The notes under the pieces are model-generated. The model saw nothing but the letters and a program-made list of their open reading frames with translations, made no database searches and was not told the origin of the DNA. From positions 12,196,849 through 12,260,848 of the forward strand of contig NC_047081.1 in the NCBI RefSeq assembly GCF_902459465.1: a DNA stretch of 64,000 nt, given 5' to 3'. This document shows positions 50,022 through 63,399 of the stretch, piece after piece. The position numbers were made by a program, and so were the translations under genes. The stretch's first letter is position 1; each line of letters begins with the position of its first letter. The DNA is from Asterias rubens. Its lineage: Eukaryota > Echinodermata > Asteroidea > Forcipulatida > Asteriidae.

Positions 50022-50198
50022 TTACTTTCCCCATCGGACAGATGATTTGACCTTTGACAGCTGGCCAGATTGTTGGCCTTGTCCCTGACCTTGTCCCTTT
50101 TGACCTGATTGCTGGCCGTGTTCTTGGCCTGATTGTTGTCCGGAGTGCTGACCTGACTGCTGACCACTCGAAAAATTGTTCGAATCAACCTACCCGCG
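50022..50198 (-). pseudogene. In-frame QSGQ-repeat tail beyond the YHYH stop
   Basis: In exactly the frame of the YHYH gene, the first stop (TAA) is followed by CGC GGG and then TAG. After that come 55 open codons, rich in Gln, Ser and Gly with repeated SGQQ and GQGQ, before a final TAA. The phase match over 177 bases and the repeat character suggest a former C-terminal tail cut off by two nonsense changes, or a tail reached by readthrough. No usable intron can remove the two stops; the only GT...AG nearby would be 14 bases. Confidence 0.55.
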
Positions 50199-50855
50199 TT
50201 AACATCCTATAGTATACGGGAAATCACTGGTTGCATGATAGCGATATTTCCCATCCACAATTCGTCCATGACAGTCATTAAGGTCACCAGAGGTCAATGT
50301 CACGCCATTTTCATCGTTTGGTCCGTAGATGAGGAAACCATCGAAAGCGACACCAATAACAGACGACGGTTGACCTTCAATTACATCAAAGACACAACTC
50401 GAAGGCATCTTATGATAATGATATGCACCTGTTTGTGTTGGATGTCCGTCACAATCATCGAATACTTCCGTTTCTACGGCATCCAATCCATCCGAGGTGT
50501 ACGGACTGAAGAATGGTATACCGTTAATCGCGACGCCGATCGGGCCCATTGGTAGGGAAGTAGTTGCCCCAGCCACTGGATTCACGGGGATGGTCCATTG
50601 GATCGTCTGCTCTGTGACGTCATTTGGGTTGTCATTATTCGGGAACTCAGCTGTCTTGTGGTCAGGGACTCCATTACTGGTGATTATATGGAATTCTCCT
50701 TCCGTTGCTATGGCGACGGTACCACTTACACCCGTGTTCCCTTCAACGTGGTTGTCGCATTGAAACATGGCGATTTCATCATCGCTGAGGGCGTTTACTA
50801 TTGTGACGAATATCAAAATCAGAAGGAGCCGCCAAGAAGCTGTTAATAACGCCAT
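50199..50855 (-). CDS. Secreted YHYH-domain protein
   Basis: This is a single-exon, 218-residue ORF. Residues 1-22 are a clear signal peptide (LLLILIFVTIVNA), so the protein is probably secreted. The rest matches the YHYH domain family (PF14240, by motif): MGPIGVAINGIPFFSPY at 103-119, DDCDGHP then YHYH at 145-148, GVAFDGFLIYGP at 168-179, LNDCHGR and YRYHATSDFPYTIGC at the end. The biochemical role of the family is not established; the histidine pairs suggest metal binding, which is inference. The six cysteines may form disulfides. The ORF ends at TAA right after the IGC motif, but the same frame stays open beyond a second stop and encodes a QSGQ-repeat tail to 50022, so the annotated end may be a recent truncation. 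Confidence 0.85.
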   Translation of the reverse strand: MALLTASWRLLLILIFVTIVNALSDDEIAMFQCDNHVEGNTGVSGTVAIATEGEFHIITSNGVPDHKTAEFPNNDNPNDVTEQTIQWTIPVNPVAGATTSLPMGPIGVAINGIPFFSPYTSDGLDAVETEVFDDCDGHPTQTGAYHYHKMPSSCVFDVIEGQPSSVIGVAFDGFLIYGPNDENGVTLTSGDLNDCHGRIVDGKYRYHATSDFPYTIGC

Positions 50856-51212
50856 CTTGAATTGTTTTATTCATTATTAACATGATTCCAGAATGAACCC
50901 AAAGTCGAATTGCATGTCGGTTAACCAATAACGACAGAAATGTTTGCCCAACTTGACACTTGTGATTTTTTTTTTTTTTTTAAATTAGGAAGCAATTAAC
51001 TAGCATAACTTATTATGCACTCTATTACATGTAGTGCAAAAAAAAAACATAAATTTAAACTTCGGTTAGGTTCAGCTTTAAACAATTCTGTTTAAAGACA
51101 CTATACTTGCGCTGAAGATTTAACACTGAATTCAGCCTTTCACGTTAAATGAAACGGCAGTCCAACAAAATTGGGTCCAACAGTAAAACATGTAAACACA
51201 AATAAATAAAAG

Positions 51213-51300
51213 AAAATAATGTTAATTAAATACAAATACAAATGCAAAATAATGTTAATTAAATAATGTTAATTAAATACAAATACAAATGCAAAATAGT
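51213..51300. repeat. Short A/T-rich tandem duplication
   Basis: The motif AATGTTAATTAAATA occurs three times, and ACAAATACAAATGCAAAATA twice. Confidence 0.7.
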
Positions 51301-51614
51301 TTGTTTATAGTTGAAATATTTATACACCAAGTTGTCTGTCTTAACGAGCCATTAATTTCAATTGTTTCTAAACCTAGCATGAAATGAAAGACATGATAAT
51401 TTGCGTAACAATTAGGCTACTGCATGCACTAGAAGACGATTTTGCCATTTTGTTTCTATAAACCCTGGGTGCACAGTTACTCAGCTTAAAATACTGTCAT
51501 CTTCTTCCTTAATGATCATCCATAATAATAAAGGTACAACGCGGTAATCAAAAGTGAAATATCATTGGATTATTTGTCACTATCTATTTCACACGAATAT
51601 ACAGGCTTGACATC

Positions 51615-52031
51615 TTTAAAGGCAGTGGACACTATTGGTAATTGTCAAAGAATAGCCTTCACAGTTGGTGTGTCTCAACTAGCTTTCACAGTTGGTGTAT
51701 CTCAACATATGCATAAAATAACAAACCTGTGAAATTTTGAGCTCAATCGGTCGTCGAACTTGCGAGATAATAATGAAAGAAAAAAAAAACACCCCGTCGC
51801 ACGAAGTTGCGTGCGTTTAAATGGTTGGTTTCGAAACCCCAAGTTCTAAATCTGAGGTCTCGAAATCAAATTCGTGGAAAATTACTTCTTTCTCAAAAAC
51901 TATGGCACTTCAGAGGGAGCCGTTTCTCACAATGTTTTAGACCATCAACCTCTCCCCATTACTCGTCACCAAGAAAGGTTCTGTGCTAATAATTATTTTG
52001 AGTAATTACCAATAGTGTCCACTGCCTTTAA
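51615..52031. mobile_element. MITE with GGCAGTGGACAC ends, copy 5
   Basis: This is the most complete copy. TTTAAAGGCAGTGGACACTA and TAGTGTCCACTGCCTTTAA are near-perfect inverted ends. An internal 30-bp segment (TTCACAGTTGGTGT, TCTCAAC) is tandemly duplicated near 51655-51710. The orientation is opposite to that of the copies at 43411 and 48132. Confidence 0.9.
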
Positions 52032-54397
52032 TCATAGCAAATCGGCAATTATTCCGATTTTCATGTTGCGCAGTCTGTAATATCTGATGGGCGCGAAGCA
52101 TTGCATATATAGTGGTACTATATAGCTACATTGAATCTATACCCAATGTACTGATTGATATTTTCTTCACTTCTTTCTTTTGATCAGAGTAAGATGAAAG
52201 GCTTTTTAACCGATTGGACTTCCAGTGCATCACTGGACTGTGATTCAAGATATGAATAAGTTATCTATGAACTGTTCGTTCAGCACATCTTTGTTTGTTT
52301 GTTGGTTGTTTTTAAGGAGAGGAGATTCATCCATACCCTTTATTTAACAACTCATTAAACAAAAGTTGTGAACAGTTAAAATATATCTTTAAAATGTTCG
52401 TAAAACTAAAACAAAACTCTTTAACGATCTCTAAAGTTACAATCAAACCTACATTCCCTAAACACTTTTAGATTCCGAAGCAAGATGAGATAGAAACAAA
52501 GACCAGCCCATCTCCATTTAGCTTGTTTTATTGTCCTTGTGATGTTTCTTAATCCAGTTTTGAGCACTTTTGGTAACATAACAAGTCCACTTGGGAAAAC
52601 ATTACAAGTGTCTTATACCTCAAGTGGAAAAATTCAAGCGTCCAATGACTTCAAACTTCTTTCTTTGTTAATTTTGTTTTACTTGCCGGTGATAATATCT
52701 AGCGTCGGCATGCATTCTTGGGATGGAACGGCTGTTCGTTCCGTGGGCTTGATTCGCTTGTGATTGTTACAAAATGAAGACATAAATAATTCAATTGTTA
52801 TCTTGGAGCAATGTTATCATCATCACGAAATCACTAAATCTGATAAAACTTGGGAAGTTTTAGTTCCTATACGCATCCAGATCTTTATCAATCTTATTGA
52901 CTGTACATCAAAGAGATATTATGTACAATCGGCACCGTAAGCTAAATATTGAAGATTACTCCATAATTTAGCGACAATAAAAAACAAGGCAATTATGTTT
53001 GTTTGTCTGTACTCAGGGCAGTTCCATAGGGAAAGAGGGGTTGGGGACTACAATGTTGGTTAACGCCTCATTCCTTAGTCTTAACTCAAGCCAACTGCAG
53101 TTATGTTAATGCATTTGTCTATGTAATATTGTTCTTAAGTAAAGTGACACAAAGTGGGAGTAGTAGTAATATGTAGCCAGCTCACCGAGCATCCTTACTC
53201 CTAAAACGTCATCCACCTAGATATGAACCACATACTGATTGACTTCAATTGCCTACTGTCAATGAAGTTTTATTTGCGTTTTAGCAAACATAAAGGAAGA
53301 TCCTCCAATGGTGACCAGAATCACGAAGCCACGTTAAGATGTAGAACATGCCCTAAAGGCAAAGTCAATGCTGATTAAATGTTTCATTCCCGATGCCAGA
53401 TCAGCTTAGAATGCCCTGTTTGCTGTTCGGTTTAACAGAAGTTCTCTACTTTCATACGGACTGTATCCATCGGAAAATAATTTAACCATAAAACTGACTT
53501 TGGCCTCTGTAAACAAACACCCGTCATCAGCCCAAACAAATTAAATCATGGTGTATCAAATTGAGTCGTTTGATTTGCCTGACGAAACAATATTGTCACC
53601 TTACAAGACAACTCAAAGACTTGCCCCGCTTACACCCTCTTCTTGGTATCGTTTGAATAAATAAAGACATTTTAACGACAGCAGATAATCCTGAAAGATC
53701 AGCAACACTCCCGAGGGAAATCATTCTCTAATCTTCACCAGACTTAAAACCCAACATCTTACCCTTAAAAGCAATGTCTGGTTTTATATTTAGCGATTAA
53801 TTGAAATGTACGAAACCTAAATCAAAATAAAATCACCGCAAATCTTCATCGAAGTAAATACTTTAAGATTGCTTTGATGAAATTGAGCAGAACCGGTCTC
53901 ACATTGTAATATAATCAAGTCAAGGATAAAGGAAGCTTATAGAGGGATGTGTTGTGCATCGCCCATAACCGAAACCATGCCCGTCTGCCTGGCAATCAAA
54001 TTAGTGTAAAATGCTAGTATTAAGTCATGAACTATTAATGTTCAGAGCACATTACATCATTTCTGGTTTAGTGATCACTGCTCAATGCATTAGCTTGATC
54101 TCATCTTGGGAGTCCTGCAAATCCATTAACAGCTCAGTTTCCTTGAGAGTAACTTAGACCCCGTCACCTCAAGGAGGCAATCGTTCTTGTAAAGAACGGA
54201 GGACCACAAACCATAAACCAAATACACCTCTCACCGTACTTTAGGTGAGGGACGCTTGTTCTACATAATACCTATAAACTAAAATGGGGTGAGCTTGTGA
54301 GCATTATTACAGATGAAAGACTCTGACAGTCACAAGCTACTCGACCCCCCCCTTCTAGGATACAATCCTCCACGTAAAGAACGTAGAACCCCAAACG
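52032..54397. other. Gene-free stretch
   Basis: No gene, RNA or clear repeat was recognised. ORFs are short, have no splice context, and show no family motif. Confidence 0.4.
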
Positions 54398-54974
54398 TTA
54401 AAGTCACCTGGAAGTGGTATTTTTTCAAAATAAAGCTTTTGTCACTAATATATGTGTTTTGATAAGTGGAATGTGAATAAACAGTTAACTAAGGTTTTAA
54501 AAAATCAGTTCTTATGTTATTTACAAATTTAAGAGTAGACCCCGACCCGAGAGGGCGCTGTTCGTGACGTCAATCGAGGCAGACTTTGCCTGTAATGCGT
54601 AGAGTAAACACAATTGCAAAGTACATGTACGGACCAAGTCGTGAGTTTGTACGTTTCAAAAAAATTTGTTTTTGTTTTTCCGGCAATGCCGACCAGGTGT
54701 ATTGCTGCTAAATGAAGAAAAACACTTTTTGAAATGTACCAACTCACGACTTGGACGTACATGTACTTTGCACGTGTGTTTACTATACGCATTGCAGGCA
54801 AAGTCTGCCTCGATTGACGTCATAAAAGGGGTAGGCGGAGTCAGCCCCCAAAACTTTATATATTTTTTAAACATATAAATCGTGACAAACAATTACTAAA
54901 AAAACTGTTTTATTGTTCGTAAGCATATGCTCTATGTTTGAAAGAAAACAAATTATATTTCCAGGTGACTTTAA
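54398..54974. mobile_element. TTAA-flanked MITE, copy 3
   Basis: TTAAAGTCACCTGGAAGTGG at the left and CCAGGTGACTTTAA at the right, each with TTAA. The two long internal arms are intact with TGACGTCA (left) and TGACGTCAT (right). It has the same orientation as copy 2, without that copy's deletion. Confidence 0.9.
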
Positions 54975-57900
54975 ACCAAATATGGCTCTTATCAAGCTCA
55001 CTGTACTTTAGAAGGTATAGGGTCTCTCTCTCTATATTATAACGGGGGTGAACGTGTGAGCATTTTACAGTTGAAAGATTCAGACAGTGATGACAAGTTA
55101 TACTGAATGCCCCTCCCCTCCATCTTCCTGACACAAACACAGTTTCAATCAGGTGAATAGCAGCTCGAGAAACAGATTTGTACACTTAAACAAAAATGTA
55201 TTTCTGACTGAATATTCTGGTCCACTGCGATATGACCCTTTTAACTTGACTGCGTCTTAAATCAAATGATAAAATAAAGAGGAAGAAGGAGAGACTGACA
55301 CGGAGATGGGAGGGGTGGGGGGGGGGTGGTGATAGAACGGAATATGAAACTAACATCTAGCGTTGGTGATCATTTGAGATCAATCTTTGATAAACCCATC
55401 CTTGTAGAGCCCTAGGTGTAGATTTTAGAAATCCCTCAGCCTTTTTGAATCAGTCTTATTTCCGATTTAAATCGTGGTTTCAAATCACTTTGATATCCAT
55501 GATGGATAGACTTTGAACAGTTTCAAATCAATCGTTTTTCCTCATCGCTCAGGACCTTGTCTTTTCTTCTTTTCCCATTTTTTTTTATAAATTAGGTTTT
55601 GAACCTCCTTTAGGCTGCTCGCTTTATTTGGTTCAGAACAAATCAGGACTGCTGTCAGAAAATGTAGTTGAAGAGCCCCATCATGACAGTCCCAACCAAT
55701 CAATGGGAAAATCATGTGCTTCTGTGAGAGAAGTTAATTTAATTTCTAAAGTGTCTCAGGAAGTTGAAGAAATTTAGACGGTTGGCAAAAATAGTCAGTA
55801 AACATGGGGGTGCTATATCAAGCCTTAGATGTATAAAGGTTACTCAATCTTGGGCAGACTTCCAGATTTCCGTTTTTAAATTTTTTTTTAAGTGCATCAA
55901 AGGAGGTTTAAAAATATGCATGGGTTGAATTTCCATTTCTTTCATGTACTGGATGGGGGCAATTGACGCGTCAGGGAAGGGGGCTACAATCGAACGATAT
56001 CAGTAAAAGGTTTCTCACATAATTGTATACCTTCGATTCTTTTTGGTCGACCTTTCTTTTCATGCCCGGAAAGGAAGTATTCTGGAAGAACAATCAATTG
56101 TTGTGCACCCTGGAGTGCACTAGGTATCGAATGCCTTGGTTGAATGTTGCGTTTGATATGATAATCGATGTGACACAGCACGCTGTGCAGTTATTATTGC
56201 GTGCTTGTATGATCTCAATCACTGGGGAGGAACGCTAAACTCTTACCATGTAGAAATATGAGTTCCTTTTCCAACATCCCATCGGCGAAACATATATTTT
56301 GAAACAGCCACCCGCCCTAAAAGTGTAATGCTTACAACTTCTTGAGACTACTTAGAAGAAAACAAAAACCGCCCCTCTGTCTTTTCAAGAGTCTCCTTGC
56401 CAACAGGGTTTTTAAAAAGCAATTTCCTAGGAGTATAAAGAACTACGGATGCCCGTAAGGGACCTTTTCTTACTCTGAAATACTGACAACCTACGTAAGG
56501 CAGAATAACAAAACTTTGACATGTCATAACACTGTTTAAATGAATCAGCTTAGAGGTATGATTGCAATTAGCAGTTTATTATGTAAACTCCACCCTGCAA
56601 TATCACTGTACACTTTTTAGCTAAAGGGGATTAGCTTTTGAGGTGTCTTTGTTCTAAAAACCTTCATACATTTCAGGATATAAGGTTTAGTCCCTTAAGG
56701 CGAGCGATATAACGCAGTCACATGAATTACGTGACGCATGGCAAGCCACATGTAAACTATCCCCATGTTTTAGTTTATAGTTTATTTTTTGTGTGCAAAG
56801 ATATTTACTGTATTTTGCTTTTGTTAAGTTTATCTTGGAAATATGTCTTATAAAGCGACCCATCATTCAGGTTTACCGAAGGAAGCATCTTAACAATTAG
56901 GAATGAAAATCATAATTCTCAGAAATCAGTTATTTTTTGAAGTCATTTTGCTCTTTGCCGCGTCGAAATGAGAAAACGTTGACGTCATTAAGTCACGTGA
57001 TGTTTACATAGCAATGTAGATACACTGTCGGTGGCAGTGCAGGGATTTAATTGCTTTAACATTTAAGACTTTATAGGACAGTTTTGTAAAGCTTGAAAAA
57101 TTCAAGGAAGTTCAGGGAACATCAAACAATCCTGGCTAGATTTTAGATTGATTTGCTGTAGTGTTTGTTCACTCCCTCTCTGTCCTGGGTGTTCTGTTGA
57201 TGATTGAACAAACCAATGTACGACTTGCAGTTCATGCTCACATTTAAATTTGAACTATTGGAGGTGAAAAATCGTCCTTTTTTTTCACTGTGGATTAGTG
57301 TGACTTTCACATCTCTTAAAAGCCAACATCCTTTTTTCAATTCAATTCAAACTCACAATTATTTTCATACTTCATGCAAGTACAAAGCCAGAACAATATT
57401 TTATAAAGAAGTAACCAATACACAAAGCTCTTTTACAAGGCAGGAAACATAATAGTTAAGTATGAATACATCGTCTGGAAGCCAAGGCTTGTTGTGAGAT
57501 GCCTGATTGACAGGTAAACATAACATAAACATGAACAAGAACGTACGAACAGACTGTCTTAACATTGATTTGATTTCAATTATGGTTTAAGAATGGCAAG
57601 ACAATCACTTGTGAACAATTCCTCCCCTTTTTTATTCACATTCGTTAAAATCAAACCCCTGTATGTCTACTTCAAAAGAGCACAGTATTCAGAATTTACA
57701 GCAATGAACCTCGGTATATACATATTGGACGTCAATAGCAGAAATGTTTTATCACTTGACGCTTTAGAAATCAAATCAAGAACATGAAACTTCCCTTAAC
57801 ACGGATCATCAATTGACTCTTCATACTCTGAGATTTGATTGAATTTCTCTCAATACTGACAGAGTGAAATTAATGGAGCTTTCGGTAAATAACTTTGATC

Positions 57901-58985
57901 GAGTCTAAGCAATATGCGATAGTTCTGTGCCACAACCCAGTTTTATCGTACGACCCTTGTTTCTTTGCTACTTTTCCTTGGTTCAACCACATACGTCTCG
58001 AAGCACCATTCTGTATAGCCTCCCCCTCGAGGCGTTTTTCTCACTTTCTTTATGTCCCCTTGCCATATTTCCGCCCTACACCCTGCCCATCAACCAAGCA
58101 TCCGGAGGCGAGAGACTTTGTAGTTTCATGTTGCATATTCTAACAACTTGTGGCATCTCGGGTTGCGAAGATCCTTAGGGGAAGTACCGGGGCCTGGGCG
58201 GATTCTGACAGGAACCTAAATTGACGACGCGTCAAGGAGTAACATGGAGTGTCCTCGGACTACAGGATTCAATTCAAGTTACATTGACCCGTTTCTACCT
58301 TGCCCCCATTTTCAATCTATACGTCTCTCTTTGCCAGACAAATCAATACAATTAGCAAGGATTCATTCATGGTTGGAATGTTAGAATAGTTTCATCCACA
58401 TTATGGAAGGCAACAATCCTTATACAAACTGATTTGATAAGTAGCCTTTGTTGTAATAATTGAAACAAAAATACATTAACGCAAACTCGTCAAAGTAGCA
58501 CGAAAGCTCAACATATGCGGAACTAATATTGACAAAGTCCGAACAATTTATATGTACCTAAATATATCCTGACTCCCAAACTGTAGCCCGGGAATATTAA
58601 AGCCTAGCTTGGTTTCTAATAATAGCCCGAATCCGAACCAAGCTATGCTTGGGATATCATATCGATACAGGTTTGTGCATACGTTTATGGTCCTGCTTTT
58701 ATTCGTCTACCGCAATCCTGAGGATACCAGGCAAGGGTAAACAACACGCAATCCCGAGGATACCAGGAAATGGTAAACATCTACAAGCGCCTTCTTGCTC
58801 AACAATAATCACTCTTGGGTCAGTTTTTTCAAAGAGTAAGGACTCACCATATCTGAGTTAGGACGAGATCTTTGTGAAATCGACCCCTCGGCTGTTTATA
58901 ATACATGCACCTGATAAGTATCAAAATCATGAAGGATATCACATGACTTAATGTCAAGATGTAATCTCACGCCAGGAACAGTGTC
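54975..58985. other. Gene-free stretch
   Basis: Nothing was recognised apart from a G tract near 55316-55330 and a short duplication at 58711-58783 (CGCAATCC-GAGGATACCAGG twice). No ORF with splice context or family motif was seen. Confidence 0.4.
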
Positions 58986-59053
58986 TGACCTGACCGGGAT
59001 TCGAACCCACTTTGTAAACAACATGACCACGGTCTATTAGACCACTCAGTCAC
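58986..59053 (-). mobile_element. tRNA-like sequence, probably a SINE head or tRNA pseudogene
   Basis: On the minus strand, TGACTGAGTGGTCTAATAGA resembles the D arm of a Leu/Ser-type tRNA, and GTGGGTTCGAATCCCGGTCA is a perfect B box and T arm. The 5' acceptor strand does not pair clearly with the 3' side, and no anticodon stem is obvious. A working tRNA is therefore unlikely. Confidence 0.45.
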
Positions 59054-62000
59054 ATTGCTTCTCAATGTACATTAATCACCTGTTTCATCTTCAGGCAACT
59101 CCATCATGAAAAGATGCGCCAGGCTTTGACTTTTGATCTCCGAAAGCGCAACATATGTTGAAGCAAATGCCTGTGAGTTATTCCCAAATGGTTTAAACAT
59201 CGACAGATTAGTGTCTAGGAATTTATGGTTATCTTAGACGAGTTGGAGAAAATCTTCAGCTGAGGTTTGTGTCTCGTCTTGTGTTGATTTTGGACAGATG
59301 AAACGCCTCAACTAGTCACTCATGCACAGTGCAATCACGTCTCTAAAATATACCATTTTCTTCTTGTGCAGTTGCCGCTCGTTGGGTCAGCGATCCTGAA
59401 TATATCTGGGTCAGAAGATATTATTTAATCCTTAAATGCATGAAACAGTCATTCAATGCCACGGCACCACCCTATCTACATTACTTGTCCGTACTTGATT
59501 CTTTAGAGTGATCTGGTTTGCCTTAGGCATCACACTACGCATATCACCCAGCCCTCTATGCATAATCTACATCCCAAAGGGACTTCCGCACTCCTACTTT
59601 CAAAATGAATTTCTTGTTGATAACCCGATACCCGTGTTGACGTTGATTTTGTACCAGATAGTGGCCGTAGTGCCTCGCCCGTTGAATCTTCTTAGAATCC
59701 CCATGAGAGGAATGGGGGATATCGGCAGCTTCACCTGGCGTTTCACGGCGATGGGGAACGGACATGGATCCCACTATTTACTCACCTGCCCCCCTCTTGA
59801 AACAGAGGAAGGGAACGCCCACTCCTACGCGCAATAGAACTTGATATTCAGAGATCATACAATTACATGTTTGTCAAAACAGAAAACTGAGGATGACAAA
59901 GTTTGGAAGTGTTATTTGAATAACCAAGTTCTATAAACTCGCTGGAGCCTTTTTTGTTTAACCCTTAAACAATATTTTGTTAGGAGAGATGCAAAAAAAA
60001 ACAAAAAAAACACCAAAACCAACACAAAACACTTGTATTTTAAGAAAGGTGACGTCTTTCGGAACTATTTTGAGCCTGCGTTTATTCTACTTTTCGAACA
60101 CATGTGGATAAAGGAACGCGCAATTTTCCTCAAGATGGGTCTGGAAACTATGTCAATTGAATAACAACAGCCAATTTTTATAACACTAAACCAACATGTC
60201 TCGTAACAACCATTACAGCTTAGAATCTGAACGAAAGCCCAGAGATTCGCGTAGTTTAATATTTCCGGATTCCATCTTTAATTCCATTAAGCTTTTCTAT
60301 TGGTATTAGAGTTGTGTAAACCCGAACGGAAACTTAAATATCATATACGAAAAATGAATGAATAAACAGGAAATGCAAGACAATGTTAACGAGATTCGCA
60401 AAAGGAGTTCGTAAAACAACCTCTTGTACAACATTATGCTGTTTGTTAAGCACACGGAATACGGGCACGTATGGCATAATGCATAAGTTTTACAGCTCAA
60501 CTACTCTTTGCAATGAAAATAAAATATATTAACACAATACCAGATAACAATAATTAAGATAAAATGAGGATTAAATAAATCGGAAATACTTATATAAAAA
60601 AAAGTAAAAGAAAAAAAGTACTAAAGCAATTCTTTCGTAAAACCGTTTCAAAGAAATTCTCAAATAAAACTCAGAGTCTCGTATCGATTTGCCAAAATAG
60701 AAAAAAGGAAATAAATATCCCACTTAAGTCACACAGTGTAAATGTTTTGATCATGGATGAGCAAATCCTCCATGCAGAAGGCAGGAGCTTTTGAAACTCC
60801 TCAAGTTATTTTGCCGGCGAATCGCTTGGCCGCGTCGACAAATTGTTTTTCTTTCCGGATGTAATCCCATAACCTTGATGAAGGTCGTACGCGTAGGGAT
60901 ACCACGTCCAACTTATTGACGATAACGCGCTATCCGATGCGGTCTTCCGCGACAAATTGTGTCACTAGAGCATGACCACCTTAATCAGTTTTAGGACTTT
61001 TTAACAGCTTTGCTCAGAAAAAAATGGATTCACCAGCAATATCATTAAGTGCCCCCAAAATACCATGTAACCAAAGGTTAATCTTTTGAGAAAAATGCGT
61101 TTGAATTATAAGCTATTTTGAAATTGGTTCGTATATCTCCTCGCCAATTAATCTTTTCATATCAGGGAATAGATATATATACTAATACAACCCGTTTGTT
61201 TAAATTGACTTCCTAACGTGTAACATTCAAGTATTTATTTTACAAGCATTATCTCTTCGTGAAATACGCTATATGTGTGCATGATTCGTTTGTAATGCTT
61301 TTGGCTGTTCGTGTATTAAAACGCAAAAGTCGGAGCACTCAAGTTAGGCACAGTGTGCCAACTGTTAAGTCAATACGGTTTGCGCATACACACTTTTAGG
61401 CACTTTGTATTCCTTTGTATCCATAATATTGTAGGTTAACGTTTTTGACATTTCGTCAGAAAGCAAAATCCACAGCACTCAAGTTTGGCACTGTTCCAGC
61501 TGTTAGATGAATTGGAATCTGTATTGGGCATTGTGTGGACGCAATAGTCTGACGTCTTGCAAAAGGTGCCCAACGACGCGTTTAGTTAGTAACGCAATGT
61601 ACGTCTAGGAACCCAACCTATACATCTCACCACAGCCAGAAGCGAACAGTGTTGGTTTGATGTAACTTTCTGATTTCGCGGCGTGGGAGAAACCTTTTAA
61701 TTTCTAGCGAAGTGTGATTATTGCTTATACTGTAAGACGTACTCCTCTGGAGGGATGTACTTATTGAAAGATACTGCTGGGTATCTTACGCACGGTCATC
61801 TGATCTTCAGTCTGATTCTGGACGGGTCTACAATGGACGAAACCCATCAGCTAATCACTTCATCAAGTAACGCCTTGGGAAACATTAGGAAACGAACTGT
61901 AGGATAGGTGGCCCATCGAAGCCTAATCGCTGGTCAGAAATAGTAATGCCAATTGTACTAATTACTGTTTGTCCCATATTTAACGACAGTAGTTCTTTAA

Positions 62001-62270
62001 TTCATGGTTTCAACGAAACGAGAAAAACAGATTGGAATACTAAAAAAAGAAAAATGTCGTTCGTGAAGAGTTCTTTTTACAAATGACTGACAACCTGCTG
62101 CTTTTAATTTCATGCAGAAACACCCCTCACAAATTTGTCATGAGTGTGTAAACTCCTTTAAAGAAAGTAAATGCCTACATACAAAACATATTAAAATAAA
62201 TGAATAATTTATATATAAACACAAACAAACCTATTTTGTTGATGGAATCTTGAATTTTTGGGATAATAAT
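59054..62270. other. Gene-free stretch
   Basis: A 109-codon ORF on the plus strand (59508-59837) and a 72-codon ORF opposite it have no recognisable domain. No repeat or RNA gene was recognised. Confidence 0.35.
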
Positions 62271-62271
62271 A

Positions 62272-62508
62272 CTATTCTGGAAGCCTAAGCCAGTTCTCGT
62301 GCCTGAGAACCTAACGGCAGTCAGGTTGCAATACTATTCTGGAAGCCTAAGCCAGTTCTCGTGCCTGAGAACCTAACGGCAGTCAGGTTGCAATACTATT
62401 CTGGAAGCCTAAGCCAGTTCTCGTGCCTGAGAACCTAACGGCAGTCAGGTTGCAATAGGAAGCCTAAGCCAGTTCTCGTGCCTGAGAACCTAACGGCAGT
62501 CAGGTTGC
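62272..62508. repeat. 62-bp tandem repeat, four copies
   Basis: Units contain GGAAGCCTAAGCCAGTTCTC, GTGCCTGAGAACCTAACGGC and AGTCAGGTTGC. The first three periods are 62 bp. The last is shortened by loss of the CTATTCT segment. Confidence 0.95.
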
Positions 62509-62665
62509 CTTATGTTTGGCACTGTGGTTGTACTTGTGGTTTTATTTCAATCTCTGAGGTTCAAATACCGCCAAGGGCACTATGTAGGACACTATTTGGG
62601 TGGTCAGTCCTACCTGACTGCCAGGGTTTTACCTGGAATAATTCCCGGGGGTTTTCCTCCCGAAA
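62509..62665 (+). mobile_element. Possible SINE-related sequence next to the tandem repeat
   Basis: GAGGTTCAAATACCGCC is a B-box-like motif, followed by CCAGGGTTTTACCTGGAATA and CCCGGGGGTTTTCCTCCCG. The last repeat unit runs straight into it, so the tandem units may be an expansion of this element's 5' end. Confidence 0.3.
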
Positions 62666-63399
62666 CCAAAACTAGAAAATCATCCTTGTTTTTTATCCGT
62701 TGGGATTTTGGCTGGCGTAGTGAAGTGATTAAGTTTACTTTTCTGAGAATTCTTTAATGCTCCTTGGCTTCACAATAAGAACTAAAATGAAAATGCTTTT
62801 AAAGTGGTTATGGTTAGAAAAGTCAACAAGTCATGTTCTTTATCGTTGTATTTGCAGCCAGCGTACCTAGCTTTAGCCACGGCCCATCATACCCTTAACC
62901 ATTTTGTTTAAAGTGCAAAGTCCTTATATGACCCTGCCCTTCCTTTCACACGCATGCCTCGTCAGTGTTACTGTTGCTTTGTGGACTCAAATAGAACGTG
63001 ACAAAGTTTGACGATGGTATTTGTATTAAGCCTAGATAGGTCTTAAAGTTTCTTGTACAGTGAGTTAACTGATATTTGAGTAATATCTGGTTTGTCCTTT
63101 ATTGGCTTAACACAGGAAATCGCTGTAGCTCACATTACAAATACGTGCAGTACACGTCCATAGGGCGCTATATATCATTGGCTTTGCATTGGAAAATCTC
63201 ACAAAGCACTGTAGGTTCATCCTCCTATAAGATATATTCAGAATAGAAACAGTGTACGTTTGTAACACCACACTCTGTAAATAGTTAAGTAATTTCAAGT
63301 ACGGTAAGAAGCTGGGATTTTAAATAGTTTGGAATTTTTAAGATATTGATATCACAAAAGTGACGTTGGTGAACATTTCACGGAAATTGTTGTTCTGTT

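Noticed and set aside
50235-50846. Plus-strand ORFs of 82-106 codons
   Set aside because: They are antisense to the YHYH-domain gene and have no domain or splice context.
58986-59053. Functional tRNA gene
   Set aside because: The B box is perfect, but the acceptor and anticodon stems do not pair convincingly. A SINE head or pseudogene fits better.
59508-59837. ORF of 109 codons on the plus strand
   Set aside because: It has no recognisable family, no signal of splicing, and a competing ORF opposite; probably chance.
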